A stretch of 52,686 nt of DNA, from positions 1-52,686 of the forward strand of contig CAMXIK010000024.1 of NCBI GenBank assembly GCA_947243855.1. The letters are read 5' to 3'. Below the pieces are notes generated by a model that worked only from the letters and a program-made list of their open reading frames with translations, was not told the origin of the DNA and did no database searches. The translations under genes were made by a program, and so were the position numbers. Positions 17,267 to 26,259 of this stretch are shown piece by piece. Position 1 is the first letter of the stretch; every line of letters begins with the position of its first letter. The stretch comes from an uncultured Lachnospiraceae bacterium. GTDB taxonomy: Bacteria > Bacillota > Clostridia > Lachnospirales > Lachnospiraceae.

Positions 17267-17297
17267 TTGACCGATCAGTTACTGTACGGTTTACAAT
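17267..17297 (+). promoter_or_regulatory. MerR-type promoter of the second MATE gene
   Basis: TTGACC (17267-17272) and TACAAT (17292-17297) are 19 bases apart. The dyad at 17270-17290 has arms ACCGATCAGT and ACTGTACGGT around a central T, and its layout copies the operator at 15161-15181. It also lies upstream of the MerR gene on the other strand. Confidence 0.8.
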
Positions 17298-17339
17298 ATC
17301 ATAAACAAAGAGCAGATGCAAGATGAACGGAGGAAATTT

Positions 17340-18695
17340 ATGGAGAATGCAAATGTTTACGAAAAGCCAGTAACACTAAAAAATATTTTGAAATTTGCCG
17401 TGCCGACAATCGCAATGACGGTATTCATGTCTTTTTATACGATGGTTGATGGTTTGTTTGTATCGAATCTGATCGGCACGAACGCGCTTTCCGCAATTAA
17501 CCTGACGGCGCCCATCATTCAGCTTGTCACGGCAATTTCCACCATGCTTGCTACTGGCGGCAGCGCAGTGATCATGAAGAAAATGGGAGAACAGAAGACG
17601 GATGAGGCGAAAGAAGACTTTACCTTTTTAATTTTGGTGAATGTCATTGTGGGGCTTGTCATGTGTACGGTCGGGTACGCGGCGATGGACCATATTTTTG
17701 CGGGCATGAATCTCTCCGCCGATGTGAAAGGATACTGCGTGGAATATTTAAGCCGATATCTGGTGTTTACCGTACCGATTCTTCTGATGAACAATTTTAC
17801 GCTTTATATGATTGCCAGCGAAAAGGCCAATCTTTCTCTGATTTGTTCTGTGACGGGCGGAGTGCTTAACATGATTTTGGACTATGTGTTTATCGCTGGG
17901 TTTGGTATGGGAATCAGCGGGGCGGCAGTCGCGACGGGACTTGGCTATTCCGTGACGGCAGTTGTGGGTCTGTTTGTTTTCAGCCGGAAAAAGAATCTCT
18001 TACACTTTAAGAAACCGGCTTTCCGGTTCAAGGTACTCGTGAATGCGGCCACAAACGGCTGCTCGGAGATGGCTACCGCGCTTGTCACCGGGATTATCAC
18101 GATGATGTTTAACTGGACGATGCTCCATTATGTGGGTGAAGACGGCGTTGCGGCTGTTACGATCATTATGTATGTGCTGATGTTTGCAAGTTCTTTGTAT
18201 ACAGGATATTCTTATGGCGTAGCGCCTATGATCAGTTATTACTATGGGGAACAGAACCATGGAAAACTGAAAAAACTAGTTGCAGTCAGTATGAGAGTGA
18301 TTGCGGAGATTTCTCTGGTGACGGTTGCTGGCTCCTTTCTGTTGACAAAGCCGCTTGTTTCCGTTTTTGCCCGCCCGGATAATCCGGTATATGAGCTGGC
18401 GGTGACGGGGAACAGAATCTGTACGGTCGCTTTGCTCTTCATTGGTTTTAATATATTTGCCAGCGGGATGTTTACCGCATTGTCCAACGGATTGGTATCG
18501 GCTGTCCTCGCCTTTTCCAGATCCTTTGTCTTTATGCTGGTCACCATGATTGTGCTGCCGCTTATTTTGGGTGTAAACGGAATCTGGCTGGCGACGCCCG
18601 TGGCTGAACTGATGGCGTTTGCACTGTCCGCATTTATGCTGCTAAAATATAGAAAAAGATACGGATATGGCGGCAAAACTGAGGATGAAATTTGA
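17340..18695 (+). CDS. MATE-family efflux transporter, MerR-controlled
   Basis: About 451 residues with 12 expected membrane segments and the two-fold MATE repeat (LKFAVPTIAMTVFMSFYTMVDGLF; NAATNGCSEMATALVTGIITMM). ATG 17340 has CGGAGG at 17327-17332. It would export organic cations or related toxins by Na+ or H+ antiport. The promoter is of MerR type and the divergent gene encodes a drug-sensing MerR protein, so drug-induced efflux is the simplest reading. It differs from the MATE gene at 6567, which is paired with a LysR protein. Confidence 0.92.
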   Translation: MENANVYEKPVTLKNILKFAVPTIAMTVFMSFYTMVDGLFVSNLIGTNALSAINLTAPIIQLVTAISTMLATGGSAVIMKKMGEQKTDEAKEDFTFLILVNVIVGLVMCTVGYAAMDHIFAGMNLSADVKGYCVEYLSRYLVFTVPILLMNNFTLYMIASEKANLSLICSVTGGVLNMILDYVFIAGFGMGISGAAVATGLGYSVTAVVGLFVFSRKKNLLHFKKPAFRFKVLVNAATNGCSEMATALVTGIITMMFNWTMLHYVGEDGVAAVTIIMYVLMFASSLYTGYSYGVAPMISYYYGEQNHGKLKKLVAVSMRVIAEISLVTVAGSFLLTKPLVSVFARPDNPVYELAVTGNRICTVALLFIGFNIFASGMFTALSNGLVSAVLAFSRSFVFMLVTMIVLPLILGVNGIWLATPVAELMAFALSAFMLLKYRKRYGYGGKTEDEI

Positions 18696-18705
18696 ACGGA
18701 AGGAA

Positions 18706-18734
18706 TTGACAGTCTGTGAGGAAACTCTTATAGT
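18706..18734 (+). promoter_or_regulatory. Promoter of the FapA gene
   Basis: TTGACA (18706-18711), 17 bases, TATAGT (18729-18734). Strong housekeeping-type promoter 37 bases before the ATG. Confidence 0.7.
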
Positions 18735-18770
18735 GAACTTATAGGATATTTTCGTCAGGAGAGATTCGTT

Positions 18771-20375
18771 ATGGGGTTTTTTAATCAGGCTGGAAAGAAA
18801 AAGAAGAAAGAAAAAAAAGGCGCCGCCGGAGAACAGCAGACGACGATGGAAGAGCTGTCCCCAGAGGGGAATGGACTGGAAAAGACGATGTTCCTCACGC
18901 CTGAGGAACGGTATACTTCTGCTGGAAAAAGCGGTGACGGAGATGAGGAAGACGAAGAAACGGCGTCCGGCCGTACGGGCGGAAGAAGGTATGTAGGCCC
19001 TCCGATTCTGATAAACGGCCCCGATTATCTTCTTCGCGTCAACGAAACGCGGATGGAGGCGCTTGTTACGTTATACCGCCGTTTTTCGGCGGAGGAGCTT
19101 CGCAGCTTGTTAGAGGAGAATGGGGTTGTTTTCGGGATTCGGGAAGATGCGCTTAAGGAGCTTGCGGAGGGAAAACTGAATTACGAGGAGACCCTTGTGG
19201 CGACAGGCGTCACCGCAAAAGACGGCCGCGACGGCTATTTTCAATATCATTTTAATCCGGAGCCGGAAACGATGCCGATTATTCTGCCGGACGACTCGGT
19301 AGATTACAATGTGCTGGGGAAGATAGAGCTTGTAAAAGAGGGGGATCTTTTGGTTACCTACCATGCGGCTAGGCCGGCGGTGATCGGCAGGGACGTTCTG
19401 GGAAATACCATTGACGCCTACGACGGAAAAGGGCTGCCGCCCTTACAGTGTAAGCGCTGCGAGATGGATGAAACGGGCAGTCAGTATTTTGCCACCACCG
19501 AGGGGAACGTTACGATGGAAGGAAGATGCCTGACCGTGACGCCGATTTATGTGATCGAGGGCAATCTGGACGCGGCCACCGGGGATGTGGATTTCCACGG
19601 GGATGTATTGATACAGGGCAACGTCTTTGCCGGGGTTACCGTGAAGACGACGGGCAACATTACCGTAAATGGGCATGTGGAAACGGCTAGTCTTTTTGCG
19701 GGAAAGGATGTTATCTTAAAAAACGGGATGCAGGGTTCGGGAAACGGCGTCATTCGTGCGGGCGGAAAGGTGATGGCGCGCTTTTTGGAACAGACGCGGG
19801 TTTTTGCAGGCACGGAAATTAATACGGGAGCCATACTGAACTGCGAAGTGGAGTCGGGGCAGACGGTGGTGATTGCCGGAAACAAAGGCACCATTATTGG
19901 AGGCTCGGTGTCGGCGGTGGAACAGATTACGGCGGCTTCGATTGGAAACCGCGCCGGGGTGACGACCCAGCTTGTCATTGGCATGGATTGCGAGTTTAAA
20001 AATAAAATGGGAGAGATCGACCGTCTGGCGGAGGAGTACCAGAATAATATGACAGACGCGGAGAAGTCTTTGGAGCGTCTTGCCGTTCAACTGAAGGCGC
20101 AGCCGGCCCATCCCGTGTGGAAACAGCAGAAGGCGGAGCAGATGCGCCGAAAAATCAATTATCAGTTGAAATTGAAGGAGATTTCTGCAAAGCGGGAGAA
20201 CTTGATTGATATCAACCGGCGTTCTGCGGACGGAAAAATTGTTGTCGGGGGCGTTGCTAACGCGGGCTGCGTTATTATTATCAACGGTGTGCGGGAGACG
20301 CTGCATTCCGAATACCGGAATGTGACTTTTAAAAAGAGCAGGCAGGAGATACGGATTATTTCGAACAGGCAGTAA
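18771..20375 (+). CDS. FapA family (DUF342) polymerised beta-solenoid protein
   Basis: A 534-residue protein. Residues 1-75 are highly charged and lysine/glutamate rich, and residues 85-170 form the FapA N-terminal domain. A repetitive segment from about 255 to 400 follows, with short glycine-rich turns (GNLDAATGDVDFHGDVLIQGNV, FAGKDVI, GTIIGGSVSAVEQI) that should form a right-handed beta-solenoid. The C-terminus is coiled-coil and ends with a short beta domain. FapA proteins are linked to flagellar placement or cell-surface assembly in several bacteria, but no flagellar gene is in view. Located between a MATE gene and chemoreceptors, a role at the envelope is plausible but unproven. Confidence 0.82.
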   Translation: MGFFNQAGKKKKKEKKGAAGEQQTTMEELSPEGNGLEKTMFLTPEERYTSAGKSGDGDEEDEETASGRTGGRRYVGPPILINGPDYLLRVNETRMEALVTLYRRFSAEELRSLLEENGVVFGIREDALKELAEGKLNYEETLVATGVTAKDGRDGYFQYHFNPEPETMPIILPDDSVDYNVLGKIELVKEGDLLVTYHAARPAVIGRDVLGNTIDAYDGKGLPPLQCKRCEMDETGSQYFATTEGNVTMEGRCLTVTPIYVIEGNLDAATGDVDFHGDVLIQGNVFAGVTVKTTGNITVNGHVETASLFAGKDVILKNGMQGSGNGVIRAGGKVMARFLEQTRVFAGTEINTGAILNCEVESGQTVVIAGNKGTIIGGSVSAVEQITAASIGNRAGVTTQLVIGMDCEFKNKMGEIDRLAEEYQNNMTDAEKSLERLAVQLKAQPAHPVWKQQKAEQMRRKINYQLKLKEISAKRENLIDINRRSADGKIVVGGVANAGCVIIINGVRETLHSEYRNVTFKKSRQEIRIISNRQ

Positions 20376-20459
20376 GTCATGAAGGAATATCAGAATATGA
20401 TTGGAAAAACGGGAGATAATTTTCTTAAACCATTATGAAAAGGAGAGAGAAAATAACCG

Positions 20460-20894
20460 ATGATTGAATCTGATACGATTAAATTACTGCGGGAATGCGA
20501 TGCCGGTATTAAAATGGGGGTTGCTTCCATTGACGATGTTTTGGAGTATGTGCGTGACGAGAAGTTTAAGAAGCTTCTTGCGGACTGTAAAGACAAGCAT
20601 GACAAGCTGAAAGAAGAAATTTTGAAGCTTTTGGAAGAGTATCATGACGACGGGAAAGAACCAAGCGCTATGGCAAAAAGCATGTCATGGATGAAAACGA
20701 ACGTAAAGCTGGTTATGAAGGAATCCGATGAAACGATTGCCGATTTGATGACGGATGGCTGCAATATGGGGGTAAAATCCCTTCACAAATATTTGAATCA
20801 ATATCAAGCCGCCGAAGAGAAAGCCAAGGATATAACCAAGCGGCTGATTAATCTGGAAGAAAAACTGGCAGTCGATATCCGCTGCTTTTTATAA
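20460..20894 (+). CDS. Small four-helix protein, possibly ferritin-like (DUF2383-like)
   Basis: A 144-residue, fully helical, charged protein without membrane segments. The helices read MIESDTIKLLRECDAGIKMGV, FKKLLADCKDKHDKLKEEIL, MSWMKTNVKLVM, and LHKYLNQYQAAEEKAKDI. The spacing of GIKMGVAS and DKHDKLKEEI recalls ferritin-like four-helix bundles of the DUF2383 type. The metal-binding E/H pattern is incomplete, so I infer only a helical bundle. A GGAGAG site at 20442-20447 precedes ATG 20460. The gene follows FapA after 84 bases and ends at a strong terminator. Confidence 0.6.
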   Translation: MIESDTIKLLRECDAGIKMGVASIDDVLEYVRDEKFKKLLADCKDKHDKLKEEILKLLEEYHDDGKEPSAMAKSMSWMKTNVKLVMKESDETIADLMTDGCNMGVKSLHKYLNQYQAAEEKAKDITKRLINLEEKLAVDIRCFL

Positions 20895-20900
20895 TCTGAA

Positions 20901-20948
20901 AAACAGCCGCTAATATTTGAATTTACAGGTATTAGCGGCTGTTTTTTT
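20901..20948. terminator. Bidirectional terminator
   Basis: AAACAGCCGCTAAT (20901-20914) pairs perfectly with ATTAGCGGCTGTTT (20931-20944), followed by T on the plus strand and preceded by A on the other. It serves the small helical protein gene and the convergent chemoreceptor gene. Confidence 0.88.
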
Positions 20949-22914
20949 ATCTGTGCAGCGAAAAACCGTTGACAAGCTGCTGCAGACGGGCCGCCTGTTT
21001 TGACAGTTCATCGCTGGAAACGGCGCTTTCTTCGGCGGTTGAGGTATTGGACTGCACCACGTTGGAAATCTGGCTCAGCGATATTGACACTTGGCCGATG
21101 GCTTCTGTCTGGCGTTCTATCGCCTCGGATACAATATTCATCTGTTCCGCAATCAGAGTAGACTTCTCCACGACATTGGTCACGGAAGTTGTAACTTGTT
21201 TCACAATTTCATTTCCGCCGTTGGCAGCTTCGGTAGAGCGTTTAATCAGCTCTAAGGTGGCTTTTGCCGCTTCGTCAGACTTGGCTGCAAGCTCGCGTAT
21301 TTCTCCAGCCACAACTGCAAAGCCTTCTCCGGCCGGACCTGCGTGCGCCGCCTCAACGGAAGCGTTCAGCGCAAGAATACTGGTTTGGAGGGCAATATCT
21401 TCAATCGTATCAATGATGTGGCTGATTTCATCAGTAGACGCCATAATCAGGTTCATAGCCTGATTCAGGTTTTTGATGTAGTCGCCGCTTTTTTGCAGTT
21501 CTTCCCCATTGTAATCCACCAGTTTTTTGGCTTCTATCACGTCTGTGTCGGTTTTTTTTGCATCCCGATCCATATCCGACATAGTCTGGGAAAGCCGTTC
21601 CACCGCTTCGGACTGTTCCACTGCGCCCTGAGACAGGGTGGAACTGCTGGAAGCCATTTGCCCGGCGTTGGTGGAAACATGCACGGACGCTTCCACGATA
21701 TCGCTCAGCGTGTTGTTCAGTTTTTCATTGATAATTTGCAGATAGTTTTGTAAATTGCTGAAATCACCGGGATAATCCGCGCCATCAGCGTTCTTTGTCA
21801 GATCCCCGTTGGCGATTGCGCTGAGCACCGTACCGACTTCGTTTACAATGTCTTGAAAATGAGAAATCAGGCTTGCAATCGACCCTGCCAGTATATGTAC
21901 TTCGTCTTTACTTTTGACTTCCGGCACGGGGCTTTTTAGATCGCCTTCGGCCAGCGCGCGCAGACGGTCTGCACAGCGGACAATCGGCCTTGCGATGGAA
22001 AGGCTGAGGATGACCGATATCAGCATAACAAAGATACAGAGCGCGGCGGTGACGGCAATCTGTCTGGTATTTCTGACGTTAGCGTCGTGCATAAACTCGT
22101 CCTCGTCCATTGTCACGGCAACGCTCCATCCGTCTGTGCCGGGAATCGGCGTATATCCCTGAATATTCTTAGAATTGTCCTCCGCATAAGAATAGAAAGC
22201 AATACCGGTTTCACCGTCCAGCATTTTTCTTTCTATGGCGGCCAGAGTCTGTAAATCTTCGTTGTTCGGATTCTCAGCCGCTTCTTCCGTGATATTTTCC
22301 TGTTCCAACACCGCATCCACATCACCGCAGGCAATGGTCACGCCGTTTTTATCCAATATATAGGATTCGCCTTCTTCGCCTATCTGGATTTCCTCCACGA
22401 TGGATTGTAGAATCTGGGCGTCGCATTGGAAATAGAGCACGCCGCTGATGTCGCCGTCCATTGTGACAGGGGCGGAAACAATTAAGAACATATCGCTTGC
22501 GGTCACGTAAGGGGAAGACATGTAAACCGTTCCGTTCAGGGCCTCCTGAAAAAAGGGTTCCCCAGAAATATCCACATTGTGGACGGCGTCGAAACCTTTC
22601 GTGTCCGCCATACCGCCGGCGCGCATTTGATAAGAATCAACTTTAGACTGAATAAACGCCTGCTTTTCTTCTGGAGTGGTCCGAGGGTCAATAAGAGCAG
22701 GATTCGTTGCGATTTCCGCAACCATAAGCGTATAAGTGGATATCATATTTTGGGCCGTGGAGGCCGCCAGCGCTGTCGTTTCCGTCAGCGTTTTTTCAAT
22801 AGCCGATATGGTGGAGCTGCGGGTGGTTTTAACGCTTTGCAGGCTGTGAATAATGGATATTCCTAATGTTGCGGCCATAACCATAAGCATAATTTTTGTC
22901 TGTATTTTTTTCAT
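20947..22914 (-). CDS. Methyl-accepting chemotaxis protein
   Basis: A protein of 655 residues in the same layout as the receptor at 13094: N-terminal helix ([22 protein letters not shown] region), extracellular Cache-type sensor to about residue 280, second helix (about 288-312), HAMP ([24 protein letters not shown]) and a signalling coiled coil with the tip [37 protein letters not shown]. The tip is close to, but not identical with, that of the other receptor. It lacks the CheR tether. ATG 22914 has AAAGGAT upstream. The ligand is unknown. Confidence 0.92.
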   Translation of the reverse strand: MKKIQTKIMLMVMAATLGISIIHSLQSVKTTRSSTISAIEKTLTETTALAASTAQNMISTYTLMVAEIATNPALIDPRTTPEEKQAFIQSKVDSYQMRAGGMADTKGFDAVHNVDISGEPFFQEALNGTVYMSSPYVTASDMFLIVSAPVTMDGDISGVLYFQCDAQILQSIVEEIQIGEEGESYILDKNGVTIACGDVDAVLEQENITEEAAENPNNEDLQTLAAIERKMLDGETGIAFYSYAEDNSKNIQGYTPIPGTDGWSVAVTMDEDEFMHDANVRNTRQIAVTAALCIFVMLISVILSLSIARPIVRCADRLRALAEGDLKSPVPEVKSKDEVHILAGSIASLISHFQDIVNEVGTVLSAIANGDLTKNADGADYPGDFSNLQNYLQIINEKLNNTLSDIVEASVHVSTNAGQMASSSSTLSQGAVEQSEAVERLSQTMSDMDRDAKKTDTDVIEAKKLVDYNGEELQKSGDYIKNLNQAMNLIMASTDEISHIIDTIEDIALQTSILALNASVEAAHAGPAGEGFAVVAGEIRELAAKSDEAAKATLELIKRSTEAANGGNEIVKQVTTSVTNVVEKSTLIAEQMNIVSEAIERQTEAIGQVSISLSQISNVVQSNTSTAEESAVSSDELSKQAARLQQLVNGFSLHR

Positions 22915-22953
22915 GTTACGATTTTATCCTTTTTTCAATATAGTTTGTCTATT

Positions 22954-22982
22954 ATTTTACTTAGACTGTAAAATTTTTTCAA
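22954..22982 (-). promoter_or_regulatory. Promoter of second chemoreceptor gene
   Basis: On the minus strand TTGAAA (22982-22977), 17 bases, TAAAAT (22959-22954). The intergenic region to the GGDEF gene (22915-23048) also contains a TATAAT at 23004-23009 reading to the plus strand, without a good -35. Confidence 0.5.
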
Positions 22983-23048
22983 GAACTAATTTGCAATAAG
23001 TGGTATAATAAGCGTATATAAAATAACGATGCGAAAGGAAACGGTTTT

Positions 23049-24536
23049 ATGTTAGTGCTCGTCAAGACGTCTGCGGCATGTCTTTTCTTTATGTTATATA
23101 TGGCGGGGTTTTATTATCGAAAGCCCCATATCCCCATTAAGGCCACCAGAATCTTTCAGTGGCTGATCGCTGTGGCGGTTATCAATTCCACCTTTGATCT
23201 GATTACCATTTGTACGGTGAATCACAGAGACGTGGTTCCGGAAGGGGTGAATTTGGCGGCCCATATCATTTATCTGCTCTCGATATTGGGATTTATTTAT
23301 CTCTTGTTTGTCTATATGAGAAGCTATTTGGAAACGCATCTGAAATTCCCTAAGACGGTCAGAGTGCTTCACAGCCTGCCGGCGGCACTTTCCACAGTGG
23401 GCATTTTTGTGCTGCCGATTACCTATGTCCACGGAAAGACCACGGATTATTCTTTGGGGCCAAAGGCATACGCGCTGTATGGCAGTCTGGTGATTTATCT
23501 GATTCTGATTTTATACTATTGTCTTCGGTACTGGAAGATTTTGGATCAAGACAAAAGGCTGGCGATTATACTGGCCGTGCCGCTCTATGTCGTAACGGCT
23601 CTGATTCAAATGCTGATTCCGGAGACGCTGGTGGTGGTGGTTTGCTCCACGCTTATTCTTCTCGGCCTGATTTTGAGCAATGAAAACACGGAAAAGTATG
23701 TGGACGATAAAACCGCTCTGTTTAACCAGTATTCCTTTGAACGGGTATTGGAGGAGTTTGATTTTGACAGACAGAAACCGGTAGTGGGCGTCTTATGCTT
23801 TTGCAAGACGGAAAATAACCTTGACTGGGGGCAGGATGTTCTGATCCTGAACGACATACACAGGGAGATCAGGCAGTATCGGCTGCATGGATACCGGGTC
23901 GGAGAGAACGGCGTGGCGATTATCGGCAATGCGCAGGAGAAAGTACGGACGGCGCTTGACGGGATCAGACATACGATCGAGGAGAAATATGATAAGGAGA
24001 CGATTGACATTGAGATAAAGGTGTTGGCGGGTGACAGTGCGGCGACGCGGAATGTCTGTATGCGGAATGTGCTTTCCTTCTGCACGGAGGTGGGGAGCCG
24101 GCTTGCCTACATCGATTATCTGACGAATATTTATAATCGAAACGCTCTGGAGCGGGATCTGAGTAAGCAGCGGGAGCAGGGCTGTTATCTTTTGGCTGAT
24201 TTGAACGGCCTGAAACTGGTAAACGATACCATCGGTCATTCCGCCGGGGATAAAATGCTGCAGGGATTTGCCAGTCTTTTGGTCGATGCGGCGGGGACGG
24301 ACGGAAGGGCTTACCGGCAGGGCGGAGATGAGTTTGCCGTGCTTTATGACAAGGATGCGCAGATTTTTATGAGGGAGCTGGAAAAGCGGTGCGAGGAGTA
24401 TAACCGGGGCTGCGCCGTTCCCATTAGTTACGCCATCGGTTTTTGCCTGTTGGAAAACGCGGATTTCAGGGAGGCGGCGGATCAGATGATGTATGAGGAT
24501 AAGAGGAGAAAGAAGCGGCAGGAGAATTCCCGTTAG
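23049..24536 (+). CDS. Membrane diguanylate cyclase with a degenerate plus a canonical GGDEF domain
   Basis: A 495-residue protein. Residues 1-215 contain about seven membrane segments, resembling a 7TM sensor. Two GGDEF-like domains follow. The first starts at DDKTALFNQYSFERVL and has GENGVAI where GGDEF is expected, so it is inactive. The second starts at IDYLTNIYNRNALERDL and has an intact GGDEF at 425-429 (Arg-Gln-Gly-Gly-Asp-Glu-Phe). It should make cyclic di-GMP from two GTP molecules. It ends the block that also holds the HD-GYP phosphodiesterase, so both synthesis and breakdown are present. ATG 23049 has GAAAGGA upstream. Confidence 0.85.
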   Translation: MLVLVKTSAACLFFMLYMAGFYYRKPHIPIKATRIFQWLIAVAVINSTFDLITICTVNHRDVVPEGVNLAAHIIYLLSILGFIYLLFVYMRSYLETHLKFPKTVRVLHSLPAALSTVGIFVLPITYVHGKTTDYSLGPKAYALYGSLVIYLILILYYCLRYWKILDQDKRLAIILAVPLYVVTALIQMLIPETLVVVVCSTLILLGLILSNENTEKYVDDKTALFNQYSFERVLEEFDFDRQKPVVGVLCFCKTENNLDWGQDVLILNDIHREIRQYRLHGYRVGENGVAIIGNAQEKVRTALDGIRHTIEEKYDKETIDIEIKVLAGDSAATRNVCMRNVLSFCTEVGSRLAYIDYLTNIYNRNALERDLSKQREQGCYLLADLNGLKLVNDTIGHSAGDKMLQGFASLLVDAAGTDGRAYRQGGDEFAVLYDKDAQIFMRELEKRCEEYNRGCAVPISYAIGFCLLENADFREAADQMMYEDKRRKKRQENSR

Positions 24537-24601
24537 AATTGAAATTATTTCGGAAAGAGGATATACTAATTGCAGACTTGGAAGTGAGAGGTGCTGTTAT
24601 T

Positions 24602-25222
24602 ATGAACAGAGAAAAGCGTGGCGTTTGCTTTTGGAAATACCGAACCCTTTTTTTCATAGGGATGATGTTGGCCGCTTTACTGACCGGATGCGGGAAAGAG
24701 CGCACCGTGCAGGAGTCGGCCGAGCCGCAGGAAAAAGCGGCTGACACTAAGTCTGAAACGGAAATAACATCCGAAACGGAATCTGCAGGAATTGTTTTTA
24801 CAGGTCTGGATGTGGACGGAAATTCCGTCTCCGAATCTGTTTTTTCCGAATCAAAGCTCACCATGGTGAATGTGTGGGCGACCTATTGCAATCCCTGTCT
24901 CAGTGAGATGCCCGGCCTTGGCGAGCTGGCGGGAGAGTATGAGCAGGGAGAATTTCAAATCATCGGTATCGTCAGCGATGTGCAGGAGGGCGCGGACAAA
25001 GAAGCGGTCGACGGGGTGAAAGCGCTCATTGAGGCGACCGGGGCGAATTACACACATCTGCTGTTAAATGAATCCGTTTATTTCGCACTTCTGACGGACG
25101 TAACGGCGGTTCCAACCACCTTTTTTGTAGATGAAAACGGGGCGGTGCTTGACACGGTGATAGGCGCTATGAAAAAGTCGGCGTGGGAGGAAAAAATCAA
25201 TGGGCTTTTGGAAGAGCGGTAA
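24602..25222 (+). CDS. TlpA-like thioredoxin-fold lipoprotein
   Basis: A protein of 206 residues from ATG 24602. A signal peptide ends in the lipobox LLTGC (Cys30), so it would be lipid-anchored on the outer face of the membrane. A low-complexity linker rich in E, S and T (about 35-62) follows, then a redoxin domain with WATYCNPCLSEMPG, where Cys96 and Cys99 are the redox pair, and a VPTTFFVDENG cis-proline loop. It should reduce or exchange disulfides of exported proteins or cytochrome-like partners. It overlaps the 50-codon gene downstream by 23 bases and precedes a ferredoxin-type membrane protein, so the three form one redox operon. Confidence 0.88.
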   Translation: MNREKRGVCFWKYRTLFFIGMMLAALLTGCGKERTVQESAEPQEKAADTKSETEITSETESAGIVFTGLDVDGNSVSESVFSESKLTMVNVWATYCNPCLSEMPGLGELAGEYEQGEFQIIGIVSDVQEGADKEAVDGVKALIEATGANYTHLLLNESVYFALLTDVTAVPTTFFVDENGAVLDTVIGAMKKSAWEEKINGLLEER

Positions 25223-25352
25223 GCAAGTTGTGTGGCTGTGGGGCGTATTGGCTGGAATTGTATTTCTCGGCATCGGCGTGGCACAGGGGCAGCTTGCGGT
25301 TATTTGGAGAAAGGCATCGATGATTTGTCTGGAATGCATCGGGATCGGGTGA
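25200..25352 (+). CDS. CD1871A-like CXXC micro-protein
   Basis: A 50-codon gene within an operon, easily missed. It starts at ATG 25200, inside the last codons of the lipoprotein gene but in another frame, and ends at TGA 25350-25352. It encodes one membrane helix (about residues 10-27: VVWLWGVLAGIVFLGIGVA) and, near its C-terminus, ICLECIGIG with the pair Cys43 and Cys46. The layout (one helix, C-terminal CxxC, beside a redoxin and a 4Fe-4S membrane protein) matches the CD1871A family of Clostridia. It probably passes electrons between them. A GGAGG at 25187-25191 sits about 8 bases before ATG. Confidence 0.75.
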   Translation: MGFWKSGKQVVWLWGVLAGIVFLGIGVAQGQLAVIWRKASMICLECIGIG

Positions 25353-25356
25353 GCGC

Positions 25357-26187
25357 ATGAAGAGACTGCGGCTGATCGTACAGATCGTTTTTACCATCTT
25401 TACAAACGGATATGCCTACGGCTTTGCCAGCGGGAAGATTTATCAGGGGAAGTTAAAATATGTCTGCGTGCCGGGACTAAATTGTTATTCCTGTCCGGGG
25501 GCGGTGGCGTCCTGTCCCATCGGGGCGCTGCAGGCGCTTTTCAACCAACGGGGATTCCATGTACCCTTTGCGGCGCTTGGGTTTTTCTTTGTGTTCGGAA
25601 GTCTGTTTGGGCGTTTCGTCTGCGGCTGGCTCTGTCCTTTTGGTCTGGTGCAGGATCTGTTACATAAAATTCCTATTTTCCGCAAAAGAAAAAATCTGCC
25701 TTTTCACTCTATTCTAAAATATGGAAAGTATGTGGTCTTGTTTCTTCTGGTGGGCGCTGGGTCTTTGTTTTTATGGGGAGGCTTTGCGAAAGTGCCCGCA
25801 TTCTGTAAATATCTGTGTCCGTCTGGCACACTTTTTGGCGCGCTTCCATTGCTTACCGCAGACGGGATGCTGCGGAGTCAAGCGGGAGGGCTGTTTTCTT
25901 GGAAGCTGGGGATATTGCTGTTGATCGTCGTTTTATCTGTCAAGGTTTACCGCCCTTTTTGCCAGTATCTGTGTCCGCTTGGCGCGATCTACGGATGGTT
26001 TAACCGTTTCAGCCTTGTCCAGATTCGGTGGGATAAGGAAGCGTGCGTATCCTGCGGGGCCTGTGAGAAGGCCTGTCCGGTCGGGCTTTCTGTGCAGGAG
26101 ATATCGCGTTCTCCGGAATGCATCAAGTGCGGCCAGTGTGTGGAGAATTGTCCGAAAAAATGTCTTCGTTTTGTTGCAAGACATTAG
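25357..26187 (+). CDS. NapH/CcoG-like 4Fe-4S membrane protein
   Basis: A 276-residue protein with about four or five membrane helices and many cysteine motifs: CYSCPGAVASCPIG, CGWLCPFG, CKYLCPSG, CQYLCPLG and a C-terminal double ferredoxin pair CVSCGACEKACPVG and CIKCGQCVENCPKKC. The last pair should bind two 4Fe-4S clusters on the cytoplasmic side. The membrane cysteines could move electrons outward. It starts 4 bases after the CXXC micro-protein and 134 bases after the lipoprotein stop. Together they look like a membrane electron relay to an extracytoplasmic thioredoxin. Confidence 0.85.
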   Translation: MKRLRLIVQIVFTIFTNGYAYGFASGKIYQGKLKYVCVPGLNCYSCPGAVASCPIGALQALFNQRGFHVPFAALGFFFVFGSLFGRFVCGWLCPFGLVQDLLHKIPIFRKRKNLPFHSILKYGKYVVLFLLVGAGSLFLWGGFAKVPAFCKYLCPSGTLFGALPLLTADGMLRSQAGGLFSWKLGILLLIVVLSVKVYRPFCQYLCPLGAIYGWFNRFSLVQIRWDKEACVSCGACEKACPVGLSVQEISRSPECIKCGQCVENCPKKCLRFVARH

Positions 26188-26202
26188 GAAAGGTTTTATG
26201 AT
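26174..26202 (+). promoter_or_regulatory. Promoter upstream of the small beta-rich protein
   Basis: TTGCAA (26174-26179) and TATGAT (26197-26202) are 17 bases apart, the -35 lying inside the last codons of the ferredoxin-type gene. Confidence 0.5.
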
Positions 26203-26259
26203 ATAAGAGTAACTACTTGATGTGTGTATCAATTTTTGTTAGAAAGGGGAATAAGTCGT

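Noticed and set aside
19716..20306. Minus-strand open frame (196 codons) under FapA
   Set aside because: Antisense shadow with no recognisable features; FapA is complete on the plus strand.
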